Origin: Cubamyces lactineus
Taxonomy: Eukaryota; Basidiomycota; Agaricomycetes; Polyporales; Polyporaceae
Length of the DNA stretch: 64,000 nt
Direction of reading: 5' to 3'
Assembly (NCBI GenBank): GCA_022376465.1
Contig: JACDTU010000009.1
Location: forward strand, 868,001-932,000
Translations under genes and position numbers: made by a program
Notes under the pieces: generated by a model
What the model was told of the DNA's origin: nothing
Database searches by the model: none
What the model saw: the letters and a program-made list of their open reading frames with translations, nothing else
In this document: positions 1-12,076 of the stretch, piece after piece
How positions within the stretch are numbered: position 1 is the stretch's first letter
Layout: each line of letters starts with the position of its first letter

Positions 1-1729
1 TCCTCGTACGCGCCGACGGCAGTCTGAAACTTATACCTTATGGCCACAAGTCCAGCGTCAGCTCGAATCGACGGCTCAAAACTCGCTGCCACACCGCTAC
101 CACGCCCTCCATCGACAAAGCTCACCTGTACGTCGTCCCGTCCTCGATCGGCAACAAGTCGTTCGCCATTGCCTGGTACGTAAACTCGTGCAGCAGCGGC
201 GCAAACGTGTCCATCGAGCGGTCCGTGATGATCAGCGTGCCCCGCGGCCGCAGCGGGTCGGACGGCTTCGGAAAGTCCGGGTTTGTCTTCTTGTATTCGT
301 CCAGGCTCTGCTGCACCATGAACGCGAGTACTTTCGCGACGTAGTCACCCTCGACGCTCTCGTACGCACGCGCGTCCGATCCTCGTGCGAGGTTCGTCCG
401 CCATCGGCTGGCGGTCTCCGCGGGCGGAGGCGGTCGTGTGCTTGCATGCGGTTTGAGGGGCCCGAGAGGGGGGTGGTGGGATGGGGAGTAGTAGCGGATG
501 TAGGGGTATTCGTTCAGCGTCAGGCATACGTTCATAATCTGGAGGGTCCACGGACGCGATCAGCGTGATTTCCCCAAACGTATCGCGAGAAAAGTGCCGA
601 CCATCTTGCTCATGAACCGCAGCTCTTCGTCCAGTCGGTCACGCATCGGCTTGTACAGCATATCGTTGCGCGGCGGGCTATACATGTTGAAGAACGCGCC
701 AGGGGCGCGCACGCTGAACGCTTGCGCCTCGATCGCTACACATCCCGGCGCGCAGCCCTGTGCTCAGCCGTTTATACGGACCTGTCAAGTTATGCTGAAC
801 CTACCCCAGAAGTTCAAGAAGAGCTCTTGCAACGCCCTCAAATATGGCTCCGCGGGCGAAGATGTGAGCCGCTCAAACAAGTGTTCCGCGAGGCCTTTAC
901 ACCCATGTCAGACGCACGTTCTATACCAAGTACCACATGCCATCGCGTCGCCTGGGACACCGACTCGCCGCTGTCACCTTCTACAAGGGGCAGCAAAGCA
1001 ACCCGATTTCCCCGGCCACGGCAACGCGCACGATGTGCGTTGAAGTCATGAGGAACTTTACGTACCGTCGACAAAGAAGAGATGCGCAGCGGCATACTGC
1101 TGGTGCCCGTTCGAGAAGTCGCGGATGATGCGGTCGACGTTCTGTGTTGTGGACATGAGCAGGTACATGGCCTCGAACTGCGGCTGGGGTTCGCGGTGGC
1201 TCGAGATGTTCTCAATCACTGCATGTTGCGGAATGCAGCGTTATTGTGCAGCACGTGGGCAGGCGTGCGGGATTCGAGGTGTAGTTGTAATGGCGATATA
1301 CGCGGTCCGAGTATTGATTGCACATACGCGACGTGCGTCGAAAGATCGCGCGCGACAGAGCAGGATTAAGATAGCACAAGTGTTCAGTGGATTGGACATG
1401 GAGATGTGGTAAGCATAGAAGACATACGCGTCACGTTCTCCTCGAGGATATCGAACTGCTTGAGCACCGACCCGAGCAGCCGCTGCGAGTGGTCGTCCAC
1501 GACGAGGATCTTCCATCGCCCGGGCGGGTTCACCGAGCGAATCGCCTCCAGAAACTCTGCATGCCGCCGCAAGCGTGGGCACACAAACAGCAGAACATAA
1601 GCGGCAGAGCGAAAGACATATGGTATGGTCCAGCAGTTCAGCGCATCCAATCAGCACGGGCAGCACTAATTAGACGGGGAAAGCTGAGGGGCGCGACGCA
1701 CTGGATTTGAGGGTGTTGATGAGCGACAT
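1..1729 (-). CDS. SEC1: Sec1/Munc18-family SNARE regulator (partial, runs off left edge)
   Basis: N-terminal part of a Sec1/Munc18 protein, which binds syntaxin and assembles SNARE complexes for vesicle fusion with the plasma membrane. The start is the ATG at 1729-1727 ([10 protein letters not shown]), followed at once by a short intron. The next exon (about 1570-1430) encodes the conserved block [20 protein letters not shown], continuing to [16 protein letters not shown]. Further exons lie around 1215-1050 and 900-560. The exon at about 540-122 contains [16 protein letters not shown] and [20 protein letters not shown], a Sec1-family signature. At least five introns of about 50-90 bases are implied; their exact borders were not fixed. 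The C-terminal half lies outside the window. Family assignment is firm; the choice of Sec1 over a paralogue such as Vps45 or Sly1 rests on the plasma-membrane-type N-terminus. Confidence 0.9.
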
Positions 1730-2288
1730 GGTCGCCGTTCCGCGTGTGTTCAGGCGAGCTAGCTAGAGAGGATGGGCGATGGCGGAAGCAGAGGTGACGT
1801 GCAAGGAGAGGCCAGGACGAAGAGGAAGAGGAGGTGGAGGTGGAGGAGAGCTGAGCGGGGGAGGTGGACCGCTCGAGCACTATAGCGGTGGCGATGCATT
1901 CGGCAGTGACGCATCCGGCGATCTGCGCAGTCCGAGCGCAAGCTTCAGACTTCCTGTTTCCTCAGTCTTCCACCGCTCAGCTCAACACACCTGAGCCACC
2001 ACAACACGTCGCATGGGACTTCGACAAGCAAAGAAAGTCATGAATTAGCAGGAAAAGAGTAAGGTGGTCGTCGTGTCTAGATAGTAAAACGGTCCAAGTC
2101 CTTCAAGCAGTACTAGTAGTAGCTCTTCGTGCCTTAGCAGCACGTCGCGGCGACACGCAGTCCTTAGCAGTAAGCCTCGCAATAATCAAATCAAGCTGCC
2201 TGCAGGCTTCGAGCTTTTCTAAACATCCGCTGTCTATCAACACCCCACCGATCCTACCGATTCCCATTCCACCACACAGCACGGTAGA
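1730..2288. other. Intergenic: Sec1 promoter side and chitin deacetylase 3' end
   Basis: About 560 bases between the start of the Sec1 gene and the stop of the deacetylase gene, both on the minus strand. It contains a purine-rich stretch (about 1800-1870) and a run of tagtagtag-like repeats near 2110. I see no gene in it. Confidence 0.5.
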
Positions 2289-4356
2289 TCACAAAAGACC
2301 GGCAAGAGCGACCACGGCCGCCGCGGCGCCCGCGAACGCGGACGACGCGAAGACGTGTCCGGCGGCGCTCGAGTCGGGGTCCGTCCCGTCCGCCGCGGCG
2401 CTCGACGAGTGCTGGCCCGTGCTGGACGACTTGTTCGTCGTCGTCTCCTGGTACAGGTCCGTCGGGGGCATACCCATGCACGTACCGATGGACTCGAGCT
2501 GATGAGAGCATTAGTACCATTCAAATAGTAATCGGAGCAGAGGAAGAGAACACACCTTGAAAGGCGGGTTGTGCGAGAGCGCGGCGTCGAGCGTGTAGCC
2601 GACGGCGAGGTCGACGGTGATCTCGAAAAGGTCGTGCTCAAGGACAATGAAACTAGACACTCTCCGTCAGATCGTTCCATATCTTTGCGAAAGAAAGGCG
2701 CTCACCCAGTGTCCATAATCGTCGCGTTGCCGAGCAGACCCTCGAAGATCTCGAACTGCTGCTCGCCAGTGACAGTACCAGCAGGGACGTGCCAGTCTAC
2801 AGGCAAACATTCAGGCTACTGGACTATGACCTGCTGAAAATAGGTAATAAGACGTACCGTTGGTGTCGAAGGGACCACCAGGACCGGTAGTCCAGATGAT
2901 CGGCTGGAGGCCCATCGCGTTCGAGATAGCACGGACACGGTTATCTTCACATCAATCCGCGTCAACTCGCATACACCATTTCGAAGAAACGGGATCACGT
3001 ACCAATATCACCGAACGGCGCACGCATGGTGGTTGGCGTGACGCCGAGCACGGCCTGGATCGCACGACGAGTGTAGCCAAGCTCAGCAACGATCTGCTCG
3101 TTCGTCAAAGCGGTGAGAGGCTACGAAGAGTCATCAGCACGTCAGACATGCCAAGAATCCCGTGTAAAGGAGGAAGGAGGGAATGCGTACATGATGCGAC
3201 CAGGTGTGGACGGCGATCTCGTGGCCGGCCATGTACTCGGCGATGAGAATGTCGGGGTAGGACACGACGCGCGAGCCGACGACGAAGAACGTCGCGTTCA
3301 GGTCCTTGTCTTCGAGGTATTTCAAGAGTTTCCTGTCTTTCCGTCAGTCTTCGCACTCGCGTGAGCTCATACAGTGCTGGGTACTTACGGGGCTGCAAAG
3401 CGCAAGACGGCACAAGTCAGCCTTCCGCCTTCAACACAACCAGCGAAACCCTAGAGAGAGAAAACTCACTATACGGGGCCGGCCCATCGTCGAAACTCAC
3501 GCCCCACGTCATCTTGTCCGGGCACGCGACGATATCGTTGCCGGACGTCCAGCCACCACACGTCCACCAGCCGCGCTCCTCCGCCTGTGCGGCCGCCGCG
3601 GGGTCGCCCGCGCACGAGCCGTCCTGCGTGGGGGTGATGTCCGGGATGTCGTGCCCATCGAGCTCCTTCATCCACTCCTGGACCAACGGATCGTTGTCTG
3701 TACGATATTCCGCATAAGGTCGGTACATATACTACACTGGATGATGGGATACGCACCAGTCGGAGGGACCTTGTCCAGTTCAGGCCAGTCGGCCGCGTTG
3801 AACATGACTGCACGATAAGACCGGTCAGCGCTTTTTACCGATGTTTCACTTCACCAGCCGTCTACGCACACTTGGTTGGCAGTGGGGGTGCACCCGAGAT
3901 GTACGACGGGGTAGCACCGGGCGTGTAGGTAGCCGTGAGACTAGGCAGAGGGCCCGAGGGCATGCCAGACGTAATGCTAGCGAGCGGGGGGATGTCGTAT
4001 ACACCAGTTCCGATATCCGCACTGGACGCGGGCGCAGCAGCGACTGAGGTGGCCGCGGTCGCACCCGTAGTAGCAGAAGTCACTACAGTAGAGCCGCCAG
4101 CGGGCGCACCAGCGGCCGTAGTGGAGGCAGCAGCGGTGGTACCAAGGGGGACAGCTCCTGTCACAGACAGAGAGAACGACGTCGCGCTAGAGGCGGCCGC
4201 AGCGACAGAGTCGGTCCCGGCAGGAGCCTGGCGTTTGTGAGCGTGGCCGCGGTGGGCGTGGTGGGCACCAGCGTGGAGCCCATGGGCGTTGACGGCGACG
4301 AGCTCGAGAGAGAGCGTGGCAGCTAAAAGAGCGGACAGCGCAGGGAGGGTGAGCAT
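2289..4356 (-). CDS. GPI-anchored chitin deacetylase (polysaccharide deacetylase)
   Basis: Carbohydrate esterase family 4 enzyme that removes acetyl groups from cell-wall chitin to make chitosan. The start ATG at 4356 gives a signal peptide (MLTLPALSALLAATLSLELV) followed by a His/Ala/Thr-rich spacer. Catalytic motif 1 is VSFDDGPAPYS (about 3500) and carries the catalytic and metal-binding Asp pair. The next exon has NATFFVVGSRVVSYPDIL and AVHTWSHH, the metal-binding His motif (about 3320-3190). Later exons carry an RAPFGD motif (about 3010-3030) and a conserved C-terminal block ending LDAALSHNPPFK. The tail is Ser/Thr-rich and ends in a hydrophobic stretch (SSAFAGAAAAVVALAGLL), which predicts a GPI anchor. 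About seven short introns are implied. The open frame extends upstream of 4356, but the signal peptide fixes the start. It is transcribed divergently from the EI24-like gene. Confidence 0.9.
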
Positions 4357-5477
4357 GGCTGCAGCGGGGGCAGACCGAGGAATGCTTGGGATGTGTTCAG
4401 AAAGTCGCAAGGGGCGCAACTCGCAATGCGACCTTGAGGAGAGAAGGCGAAGATGCCAAGGAGAGGCTTGGGTTGGGATGGCGGGTTGCCAGATGGATGA
4501 TGGATGAGAGAGAGGGAGGGCCTGGCTGGGTGGACGAATATTGAAAGGGGCGGTTGGGTCGCTTGGAGTCGCGGCTTGCCTGTACAGATTTGCCGACGGG
4601 TGGATGGTCTTGGCGGCGACATGTTTCCAGGCGAGGGAGCGCACTCCTTCGCTCTGCTGATCGGGTCGCGCCTCGCGAACTGGATGCGTTGTTTCTCCCG
4701 CCGACAATGCACTAGTCGGCTGCGCGCGTCGAGGAACGCCTGTCTGTCTCTCTAAACTCGGAGACTGCGCGATTTCTGCATTGCAAGGTGAGCAGTATCA
4801 TCCTCAGAGCATACACAGATGAGACAATGAGGAACGGTATTTGACGGACTTGGCAGGGCGAGACAAGCACAGATGCAGACTTCGATCGGAAGGTAAAAAG
4901 TCCGCTTCGCCCCCATTTCGGGTATGCGGCGCGCTCGTTGCCGCCCGACGGCTCCAAGCAAACGCTGACCGCCGCGAGCGGCCGTCGCCTTCAACGCATG
5001 CTTGTGTGGCCATAGCTTTGCTGGCGCAGCGCAATTGCTCTTCAGTAGGAGACCGCTCAAACGGTTGCAAAGGTTTCAACTTTTCAGAGTGACACCTGGG
5101 AAGATTGACGTGCGTATCATTCACAGGTGGAACATTCTCGGAAGCCGGTCATCGTATCACCATGGATGTGCATATGGTAGTGCTATACAGTACTAGTGAA
5201 TGGATGCCCGCACAGGACCATAGGCAGCATGTTCAGGCATCGTTCTCGGAGTCCCGACAAGCACATCTCAAGCAGAGGCCCATGAACGCGTCGAGTATAC
5301 TGCTACACGTGACCGCGACGCGACGCGTAAACGCCGGAGGGGGATGATGTCACTGGGGTTAAGCCACCCGACCGCGCGCTCAAATACCTCGTCCCACTGC
5401 GCGAGCAGCTGCAAAACGCACGACAGGACTGCTTGCAACTACGTCCGAGCATCTGTACTCATACTAGAAGTGGCATA
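4357..5477. promoter_or_regulatory. Divergent intergenic region (chitin deacetylase / EI24-like gene)
   Basis: About 1.1 kb between two divergently transcribed genes, so it holds both promoters. There is an A/G-rich tract at about 4430-4520. No convincing gene or repeat was seen; the open frames here lack domain similarity and codon structure. Confidence 0.5.
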
Positions 5478-6506
5478 ATGTCTTCAACTTCCCAAAGTTC
5501 ATCTCAACATCCTGCAAAACATCAGGCGCAGTCCCTTATAGAGAGAGTTCAGCACGAGGCGCAAGAGACTGCCTCACAATCCTTCCAAGCCATCGCCTCC
5601 TTTGCATGGCTATGGCCTATCCGCGGCCTCCTCTTCTCAATATCCCGTAAGTCAACACCTCTTCGTCATCCATACGATAGTCCAACAGCCAACTCAACCC
5701 CTTCGCAGACCCACAGATCATCCTCTCCGTCCGGCAGGCCCTCCTCAAATCGCTCGTCACCTCCGCCATCATCTTCGCCGTCCTGGCCTTCTTCACCTAC
5801 GTTCCCCAAATGGCCCTCCTCGCCATCTTCACCGGCCCGCTCGCCCCACTCGTCGCCCTCCTCCTGGTCGGCGCCGAGTCCCTCCTCCTCATCTCCTTCC
5901 TCGCCCGCGCGCTCTTCCTCGAACCCGCCCTCTCCCACGTCTTCGACGCGACGCTGAACGCACGTGGTCAGGGCCAGCTCGTGCGCGAGGCGAAGACGCG
6001 CGGGGGCGGCGGGCAACAGAGCGCGGTCGCTAGAGGTGTACAAGGCGCGCTCGTAAAGCCTCTCCAGGCGTTCTCGAAGGACGGCATTGTTCGTTACGTG
6101 CTGACGCTCCCGCTGAACATGATCCCCGCGGTGGGCACGGTGTTGTTCTTGTTGTACAACGGGTACAACGGCGGCCCCGGCTGGCACGCCCGCTATTTCC
6201 AGCTCAAGGGCTTCTCCAAGACCCAGCGTGCGTCGTTCGTCGAGCACAGGCGCGCAGAGTACACTGCGTACGTGGTATTTTTTGTGCCTATCTACTCGTG
6301 TGGGAAGTGGGGCCTGACGAACTCCTCGAATATCCAGGTTCGGAATGGCGACGTTGTTGTTCAACTTCGTCCCCATCGTCGGCCTCCTTTTCAGCTTCAC
6401 GAACACGGTCGGCGCCGCGCTGTGGGCCGCGGAGCTAGAGGCGCAGGCAAATCTCATCGACGGCCAGGTGGGCGGCACACGCAGCCGTAGAAACAGCCAG
6501 ACGTGA
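5478..6506 (+). CDS. EI24/RRT8-like multi-pass membrane protein
   Basis: Join 5478-5646, 5709-6267, 6338-6506; both introns have GT-AG ends and the frame closes (ATG at 5478, TGA at 6504-6506). The product is about 298 residues. It begins with a hydrophilic Ser/Gln-rich stretch, then has several hydrophobic segments, for example SAIIFAVLAFFTYVPQMALL, LAPLVALLLVGAESLLLISF and, in the last exon, a segment starting MATLLFNFVPIVGLLFSF. A central stretch (LPLNMIPAVGTVLFLLYNGY) and a following NGGPGWHARYFQLKGF segment resemble the fungal EI24/outer-spore-wall RRT8/LDS family. Those proteins sit in the ER or at lipid droplets in yeast. The biochemical function of the family is not settled, and I infer membership only from the overall pattern. 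Confidence 0.75.
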
Positions 6507-7471
6507 CTCGTCGGAAATTGCTGTTCATAGCTGGCACACGGTGAACGCAGCTTGCGTGGAGCTGCACGCTGTTGGCATGATCTGTGGAAATGTGTATTGA
6601 TGACATACGGACACGCGATGCAGGCCAATGTAGTTGTTGTTTTCCATTCCACCAGAGATACCTGGGCTACGACGTCCGCCACTGTGAATGTTGAGTGCGC
6701 TTCGACACAAACGTGAGCGCGAATTTAGTTCTATACTGCTGTCCTGCTGGGCAGCGCGGAGACGGTCCACTGTATGCGCACGTACGCCTCAATCACACAG
6801 TCCCTCGCAGCAGCAGGAAAGCCAGAACGATCGTGGATTGTCATTATGGTACGCGATATCCAAGCGCGAGCAAGAGACACGTTGGGTAGCGAGGTGGGGA
6901 CGGGAAGGACCGCGAGTCAAAAAGAGGACGATGAGTAGAAAACCAGAGGACACGAGAGGACGGTTTGTGTACTACGAGTAGTGAGAAATGAGTGAGCACT
7001 AGCGTACTAGTATACCGAGCAGTCTATGAAATAGAGCACCAGAGATCGAGACCAAGAGTAGTGGATGGGGGAGGGAGCGTCAGGGAACCAAACGAAAACC
7101 GAAGGCATTGGTGATTACGAGGGGGATAGAACGTGGGAGCTTAGGAGGACGGGGATAGGTGTGGAAGGCAGTAATGGCATTCACGCCGGACGTGTAGCAG
7201 CGAATTATGATGACTACGTCGGGAGGCAAAAGCGGAGATGGAGCGAAACACCAACAGAGGGGAAGATGGGGCGGATGGCTGAAGGCCAGACACCGGGACA
7301 TAAGGGGAAAACCAGATGTATAGATGTGTCCGTGGACAATGACGCGAGCGCAACGAAACGAATTAAAGAGAGTTCGGCGTACTATACCTCCCTCAACAGA
7401 ACGTCATTCGCCACAACATATTCAACAGCGCCAATGCGCGTCGCGTAGATCACGCAGGATCGCTCAGGGGC
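6507..7471. other. Convergent intergenic region
   Basis: About 960 bases between two convergent genes (EI24-like on plus, DnaJ on minus). From about 6880 to 7310 the plus strand is strongly purine-rich (many gga/gag triplets). I see no gene, tRNA or mobile-element signature. Confidence 0.45.
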
Positions 7472-9856
7472 TCATGCGGCGGACGCAGGGGCAGCCTTCT
7501 CCGCAGGTGCACTCTCGCCATTCACCTTCTCGCCGCTGCCGTTGGCGTGTGTGTGTGCATGCGCATGTTCGTGCTTCTTCGCACGTTGAGCAGCGCGCAG
7601 TTGGTGATGCTTCGACTTTCCCGATGCGGCTTCCGCGACCATCCTATTACAGAGCGTCAGTCCATTGACTGCGAAACACGACGGAGGACGAAAATGGCAT
7701 ACCGTTCGAGCTCTCGTCGCTCCTCATCACTCTCGTCAGGCTGCGTTTGCTTGAAGATGGCACCGATGAGGAGCAGACCCTGTGTCGCGAAAGCGTGAGC
7801 AACCATCGTTCGTTCGATGCGCCATAAGAAAGCAACGGACCTTGGCACGGTTATACAGTACCTGGTCCGAGACACCGGGTTCCTTGAGGACGCGATCCAC
7901 GACCTGACCAGGTATGAGCGATAAGCAAGGTCTGGCGAGTACAAGAGGCTTACCTCTCGGAGTACTTGTGAAACTTCGAAGCGGGTCCCTCGCCAGGATG
8001 CGAGCATGATCTACGATGCTAGATGAGTCTCGGAGGTTGAAGCAATGACGTCTGATTCTCACTTTTCCTGTCACGTCTTCCTCCAATGCCCGGAGCTCCT
8101 CTTCGGCGATCTCGCCCTTAGCTTGCAGCTTCTCCATTTCCTGATAGAGCGTCATGTCAGTCCAGAGCTCTTATGCCCACTGAGATATCACAAGGAGGAA
8201 CTAACCGCTATTGTTTGCTGAACACCAATACTGGAAAAATAAGCTGAGTAAGAAGCGTTGGACGACTGTATTCAGGAAAAACGTACGCGCTGCCAATGAC
8301 GCCCCAAGCATCCTTTGCCATGGCACCCTTCTCCCTCAGTCTTGAGAAGAATCCGGGACTATCGAGCAGCTCAGCCTCAGCCGGAAGCTACGCAATGTAC
8401 GACGACTTACATGCCCAAGAATTTCCTGGACTTCAGGAACGACGTCGCCTTCATCATATAGATGTTCCCGATCGTATGCAGCAATTCGACGCCAAAGCTC
8501 TCCAGCTTCAGGTCGTCCGCCTCGCGGCGCATCTTCTGCTCGAACGCAGCCGTCTCCGGGTCTTCCTTGTTACCAGGGTTGGCCGCCTCGACGAACGGCC
8601 GTAGCCGCTCAACAAGCTTCTTCGTGAGCGTCTCGATGCGCTCCTCCATGTTCTTCCGCCGCTCATCTTCGAGCTCCTGAAGCTTCTTCTTCTGCTCCGG
8701 CGTTAGCTTCGAACGCTTCTTACCCTGCGTCTCCCGCTCCTTCTCCGTCTTATGCAACTCTTTGCCATCCTTGAGGTTGGACGAAGATGAAGATGCGGGG
8801 CTCTTTGTCGTCGCAGATAGGGGGGTCTCCGCAGCTGGTGCGGGCGTGGTTGCAGGCGACGGGGACGGCGAGGGTGCGGGCGAGGGCACGAGTGATGTAG
8901 CGGCGTCGGCAGCTTGTGGTTGGGGAGATGCGGGTGTAGGAGTGGGGGATGCAGGGGTGACTGAAGGGGAGCCCGGAGCAGCGCCGCCGTTCATTTCTCT
9001 TTCGATCTCTGCCTTCTCCTCGTCAGTCATCATAGTCGTCGCCACCGAAGTCATCTCCTTCATGAGCGAAATCTCGCCGATCTGCACGCGACTGGTAAAT
9101 GGCTACGAAGGTTTGCGTATAAGACATGAGTACTCACGTAGTCCTTGAACCGCTCTCCTCCGAAGACGTTTGCGAAGAAGCCGGCGGCGTCATCCATGCC
9201 GACGCCACCTTCCTTGTCCACCTACGTGCATGACCAGATAAGTACGGCCTCGATAGTCGGGCACAACCAACGCGAGGTCCTAGACGCACCATCTTCTTGC
9301 CATTCCTGTCGTATACGGCACGGAGGTTCTGTATGAATGGTCATTCGTTTAATGAATCCTGAGCGTTTAGAGCACATGAGCTCACCGGATCTGACAAGAT
9401 CTGGTACGCTTTGCTACAAGTGAAATGTCTATTTAGGCTTGCGCGCACGCGCAAATGCGGTATACACGCACCTGATCTCTTTGAACTTCTCTTCAGCGTC
9501 GGGAGAATGGTTCTTGTCTGGATGGTACTACGCGCCCAGCAAAGTCCGCCGCACAGTCACAGATGGGCCCAGTTCGGATGCACACCGAGGTATCACACAG
9601 ACACCGCAAACACCGGAGATGCAGGGTCAGGACATGGACACTGTATGCATGCACGGGGCCGGGCAGGAAATGAAAGCGTACCTTGATTGCCTGCTTCCGA
9701 TACGCCTTCTTCAAGTCCGTGTCGTTCACGTCCGTGGGTACACCGAGCTACACACCGAGCAAAGGGGTCTTTTGGATGAGCCATCCGCGTTCAGACCAGC
9801 GTGAGTGACATGCGGCCGCGTACCAAGTCGTAATACTCTGTCTCGACCGGTGCCAT
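7472..9856 (-). CDS. DnaJ-X domain co-chaperone (CAJ1/DJP1 type)
   Basis: Class C J-domain protein that stimulates Hsp70. The start ATG at 9856 gives MAPVETEYYDLLGV. The J domain spans the first exons, with DTDLKKAYRKQAIK and then YHPDKNHSPDAEEKF (HPD triad at about 9520). KAYQILSDP and VYDRNGKKMVDKEG lead into FFANVFGGERFKDYIGEISL, the usual link to the DnaJ-X domain. A Pro/Ser/Thr-rich low-complexity stretch of about 60 residues (about 8820-8990) follows. Next come a Lys/Glu-rich coiled coil and the X-domain block SFGVELLHTIGNIYMMKAT. The C-terminus has a His/Ala-rich segment (KKHEHAHAHTHANG) and stops with TGA at 7472-7474. About eight short introns are implied. Yeast relatives act in the cytosol or in peroxisomal protein import; the exact role here cannot be read from sequence. 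Confidence 0.9.
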
Positions 9857-10490
9857 CCTTTCAATCGGTGTATGGAGCTAAGTGGCTCGGCCCAGCAGTA
9901 ATTGTTTGATCGAAGCTAGCAAGACCGCCTAGGTACGAGCAAAAAGTGATATGATTGCGAGGCAGTCGTAGAGCAGCGGGGCAAGACGTGCAAGCAGGAG
10001 GTCGTAAAAGTGGTCGTGGTCAAGTTCGGAGGAGGAAAGCAAGAAAGCAAAGCTGATCGACGTTCTCGGCCGGCTGTATCAGAGCGCCCATGACATACTA
10101 CTACTGCAGCGCCCGACATAGCCGCCACACTAGGAGGCTGACATACAGAGGCGAACGATCAACGACTTTTCCTTGTGTGAATTATCATTGCATGGGGGGC
10201 TTTATGCTCTCACACGAGAAGCTAGGAACTTGCTAAATGCAGGTGTAGATGAATAGCTCTTGCTACAGAACGTTGATGCAGCTGTGGAAATGCTATAGAA
10301 TGGGATGGGAAATTGGTGATATAGGGTGCGCAGGATGAATGTATACAATCCAAAGTCAATATGCCAATAGATAGACCGCGGGTACGCCGCCCCAGACGGC
10401 TACATGATATGAATAGGTACCGCGGGAGGATGAGTTGAATCAAGCCGAATGACCAGGAGAAAGATGCAGTGTTATAAGTGTAGCAAAATG
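9857..10490. other. Intergenic, upstream of DnaJ gene
   Basis: About 630 bases between the DnaJ start and the stop codon of the next minus-strand gene. It must contain the DnaJ promoter. No other feature seen. Confidence 0.4.
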
Positions 10491-11126
10491 CTATGTCGCC
10501 CCTGGCGGTACGTCTTGGGGACCCGGCCCTGTTGAGAATCGCACCATCTTGCGCGGTATCACCTCGGAGGTGGTAGAATCGTCGTCCGATGGCATCAGTA
10601 CCGATAGGCTGTCGGACCGCACGCTCGATGACAACGAGCCTTTACGCATAGGCAGCAGCCGCAGCATCTCCATTCTGAGTTTGCCGGGGAAAGAAGTCGC
10701 GGGCGCGCTCTGGACGGAGCGTGGCGTCGACGGCGCATTGGAAGTCAATGTCGTCATTGTTGATAGGGACGCGTCCGATGCCGAGGTAGTGAGCAATGAG
10801 CTTTCTGCCGTGGGTGGCCGGCTCGACTTCTTGAGCGACGACCGAACGGGAGGTGGGGGGAGAGCGATGGCTGACATGGAGGCGCGACGTGTCTGGGCGC
10901 TCGGTCGCGTGAGGAGGTGGCTATGTGACGCAGCACGAGCCGAGTCGCCACTTCGTCTGCCAGAGAGGAGGGGATGTGTGGTAGCGCGGTGGGGGAGCGC
11001 GTGAGGCGTGCGGGAGATATGGAGGCCCATGGCTATTTGCTCAATCGTCGGCCGAGTGTCGGGTCTATCGTGGAAGCTGTATGCCGAAGGGGTTGGAGGA
11101 CTAGTTTCCGCCGGTGTAGAGTACAT
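10491..11126 (-). CDS. Hypothetical Ser/Thr/Pro-rich protein
   Basis: Open frame ending at TAG 10491-10493. I place the start at the ATG at 11126 (MYSTPAETSPPTPSAY), although the frame continues upstream to about 11342 and a spliced upstream exon is possible. The product (about 211 residues) is rich in Ser, Thr, Pro and Arg. It contains DTRPTIEQIAMGLHISRTPH, a basic PPVRSSLKKSSRPPTAES stretch and a C-terminal RKMVRFSTGPGPQDVPPG. I recognise no domain; it looks intrinsically disordered, with many Ser-Pro/Thr-Pro sites of the kind proline-directed kinases use. It is likely real because codon use is GC3-rich across the frame, but the start is uncertain. Confidence 0.5.
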   Translation of the reverse strand: MYSTPAETSPPTPSAYSFHDRPDTRPTIEQIAMGLHISRTPHALPHRATTHPLLSGRRSGDSARAASHSHLLTRPSAQTRRASMSAIALPPPPVRSSLKKSSRPPTAESSLLTTSASDASLSTMTTLTSNAPSTPRSVQSAPATSFPGKLRMEMLRLLPMRKGSLSSSVRSDSLSVLMPSDDDSTTSEVIPRKMVRFSTGPGPQDVPPGAT

Positions 11127-12076
11127 GCCCCCTTCCTGTAGATGGTACATTATGAGATGAATGCTGTACAGAAAATACGATGCTACGCACTGGTTGCCCT
11201 CGATCCCGTTTCTTTGGAGCACTGTAAGATATCCGTCGTACGGTGTGCATGATTTTGACTGCCGTCGTTCTCGTACTGGAGGAACTGGCCGCCGCCCCAT
11301 CTTGGGATCCCTCACTGCCAAATGTCCATGAATCCACTGCATCGATGTGAATGAGCGACATCTAGTAATCGTAACCTAGGTCCTAATACGAACCTGGTTC
11401 GTTTACAGACACTGGTCTGTGCTGCCGACGGCGATGAGGGAACATTGGACACCCAGTGCGCTGGCAGTCGCCTTCAGCCGCTACTGCTATGGGTTTACAG
11501 ATGGTGCAAGGAGCCGACGGGGGTTACGTGGAAGGTGGAGGAAAGAGGAGGATGGGGACAGAGCGGTAGGGGGGAGCAGCGTCACGCGAGGAGCCAGGCA
11601 CCTGGCACGGTTCAGCACGCAGCTGAATTTCGGAATATCTCACGCCACGTGGCTGGTGTACTCCTAAAATTGGGATGTGTTTAAGTTGGTGCGTACTTAT
11701 CGGGTCTAGGGCCCTTGGCACATTCGAGCCGCGCATATTGAAGCAGAGCAACTTGCACAATTCACATAGTATATCTCTGGCCCTGTTTGCAGCAACGTTG
11801 GACGTTAAAACCCATCGCAGAGCTGTGGTGACCTTGCTGCCGCATGCGAGGCTGACGACCTCGTTGAAGCCGATGACAAGCGATGACATCATGCTCATGA
11901 CAAATGCTTTGCTTTCCACGGGATTTCTCGGGCGTTTATTCCGCTTCGGGCTTGCGACATCCTCTTGAGACTTGAGCACAGGCCGAATCGTCCGAGTCCG
12001 GTATATAATCATCTTGTACTTGTACCACCATCTTTGGGATACATATACTGCTACCGCGCTACGACAAACATACCCT
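11127..12076. promoter_or_regulatory. Divergent intergenic region
   Basis: About 950 bases between the minus-strand hypothetical gene and the plus-strand WLM gene. Long frames in this stretch (such as the minus-strand frame at 11524-12132) have no recognisable domain. The promoter of the WLM gene lies at the right end; a weak TATA-like tatataat is at about 12002. Confidence 0.4.

Noticed and set aside
5666..6682. 338-codon minus-strand frame opposite the EI24-like gene
   Set aside because: Glu/Gly-rich complement of the membrane-protein exons; it has no domain, whereas the plus strand shows transmembrane segments and clean introns.
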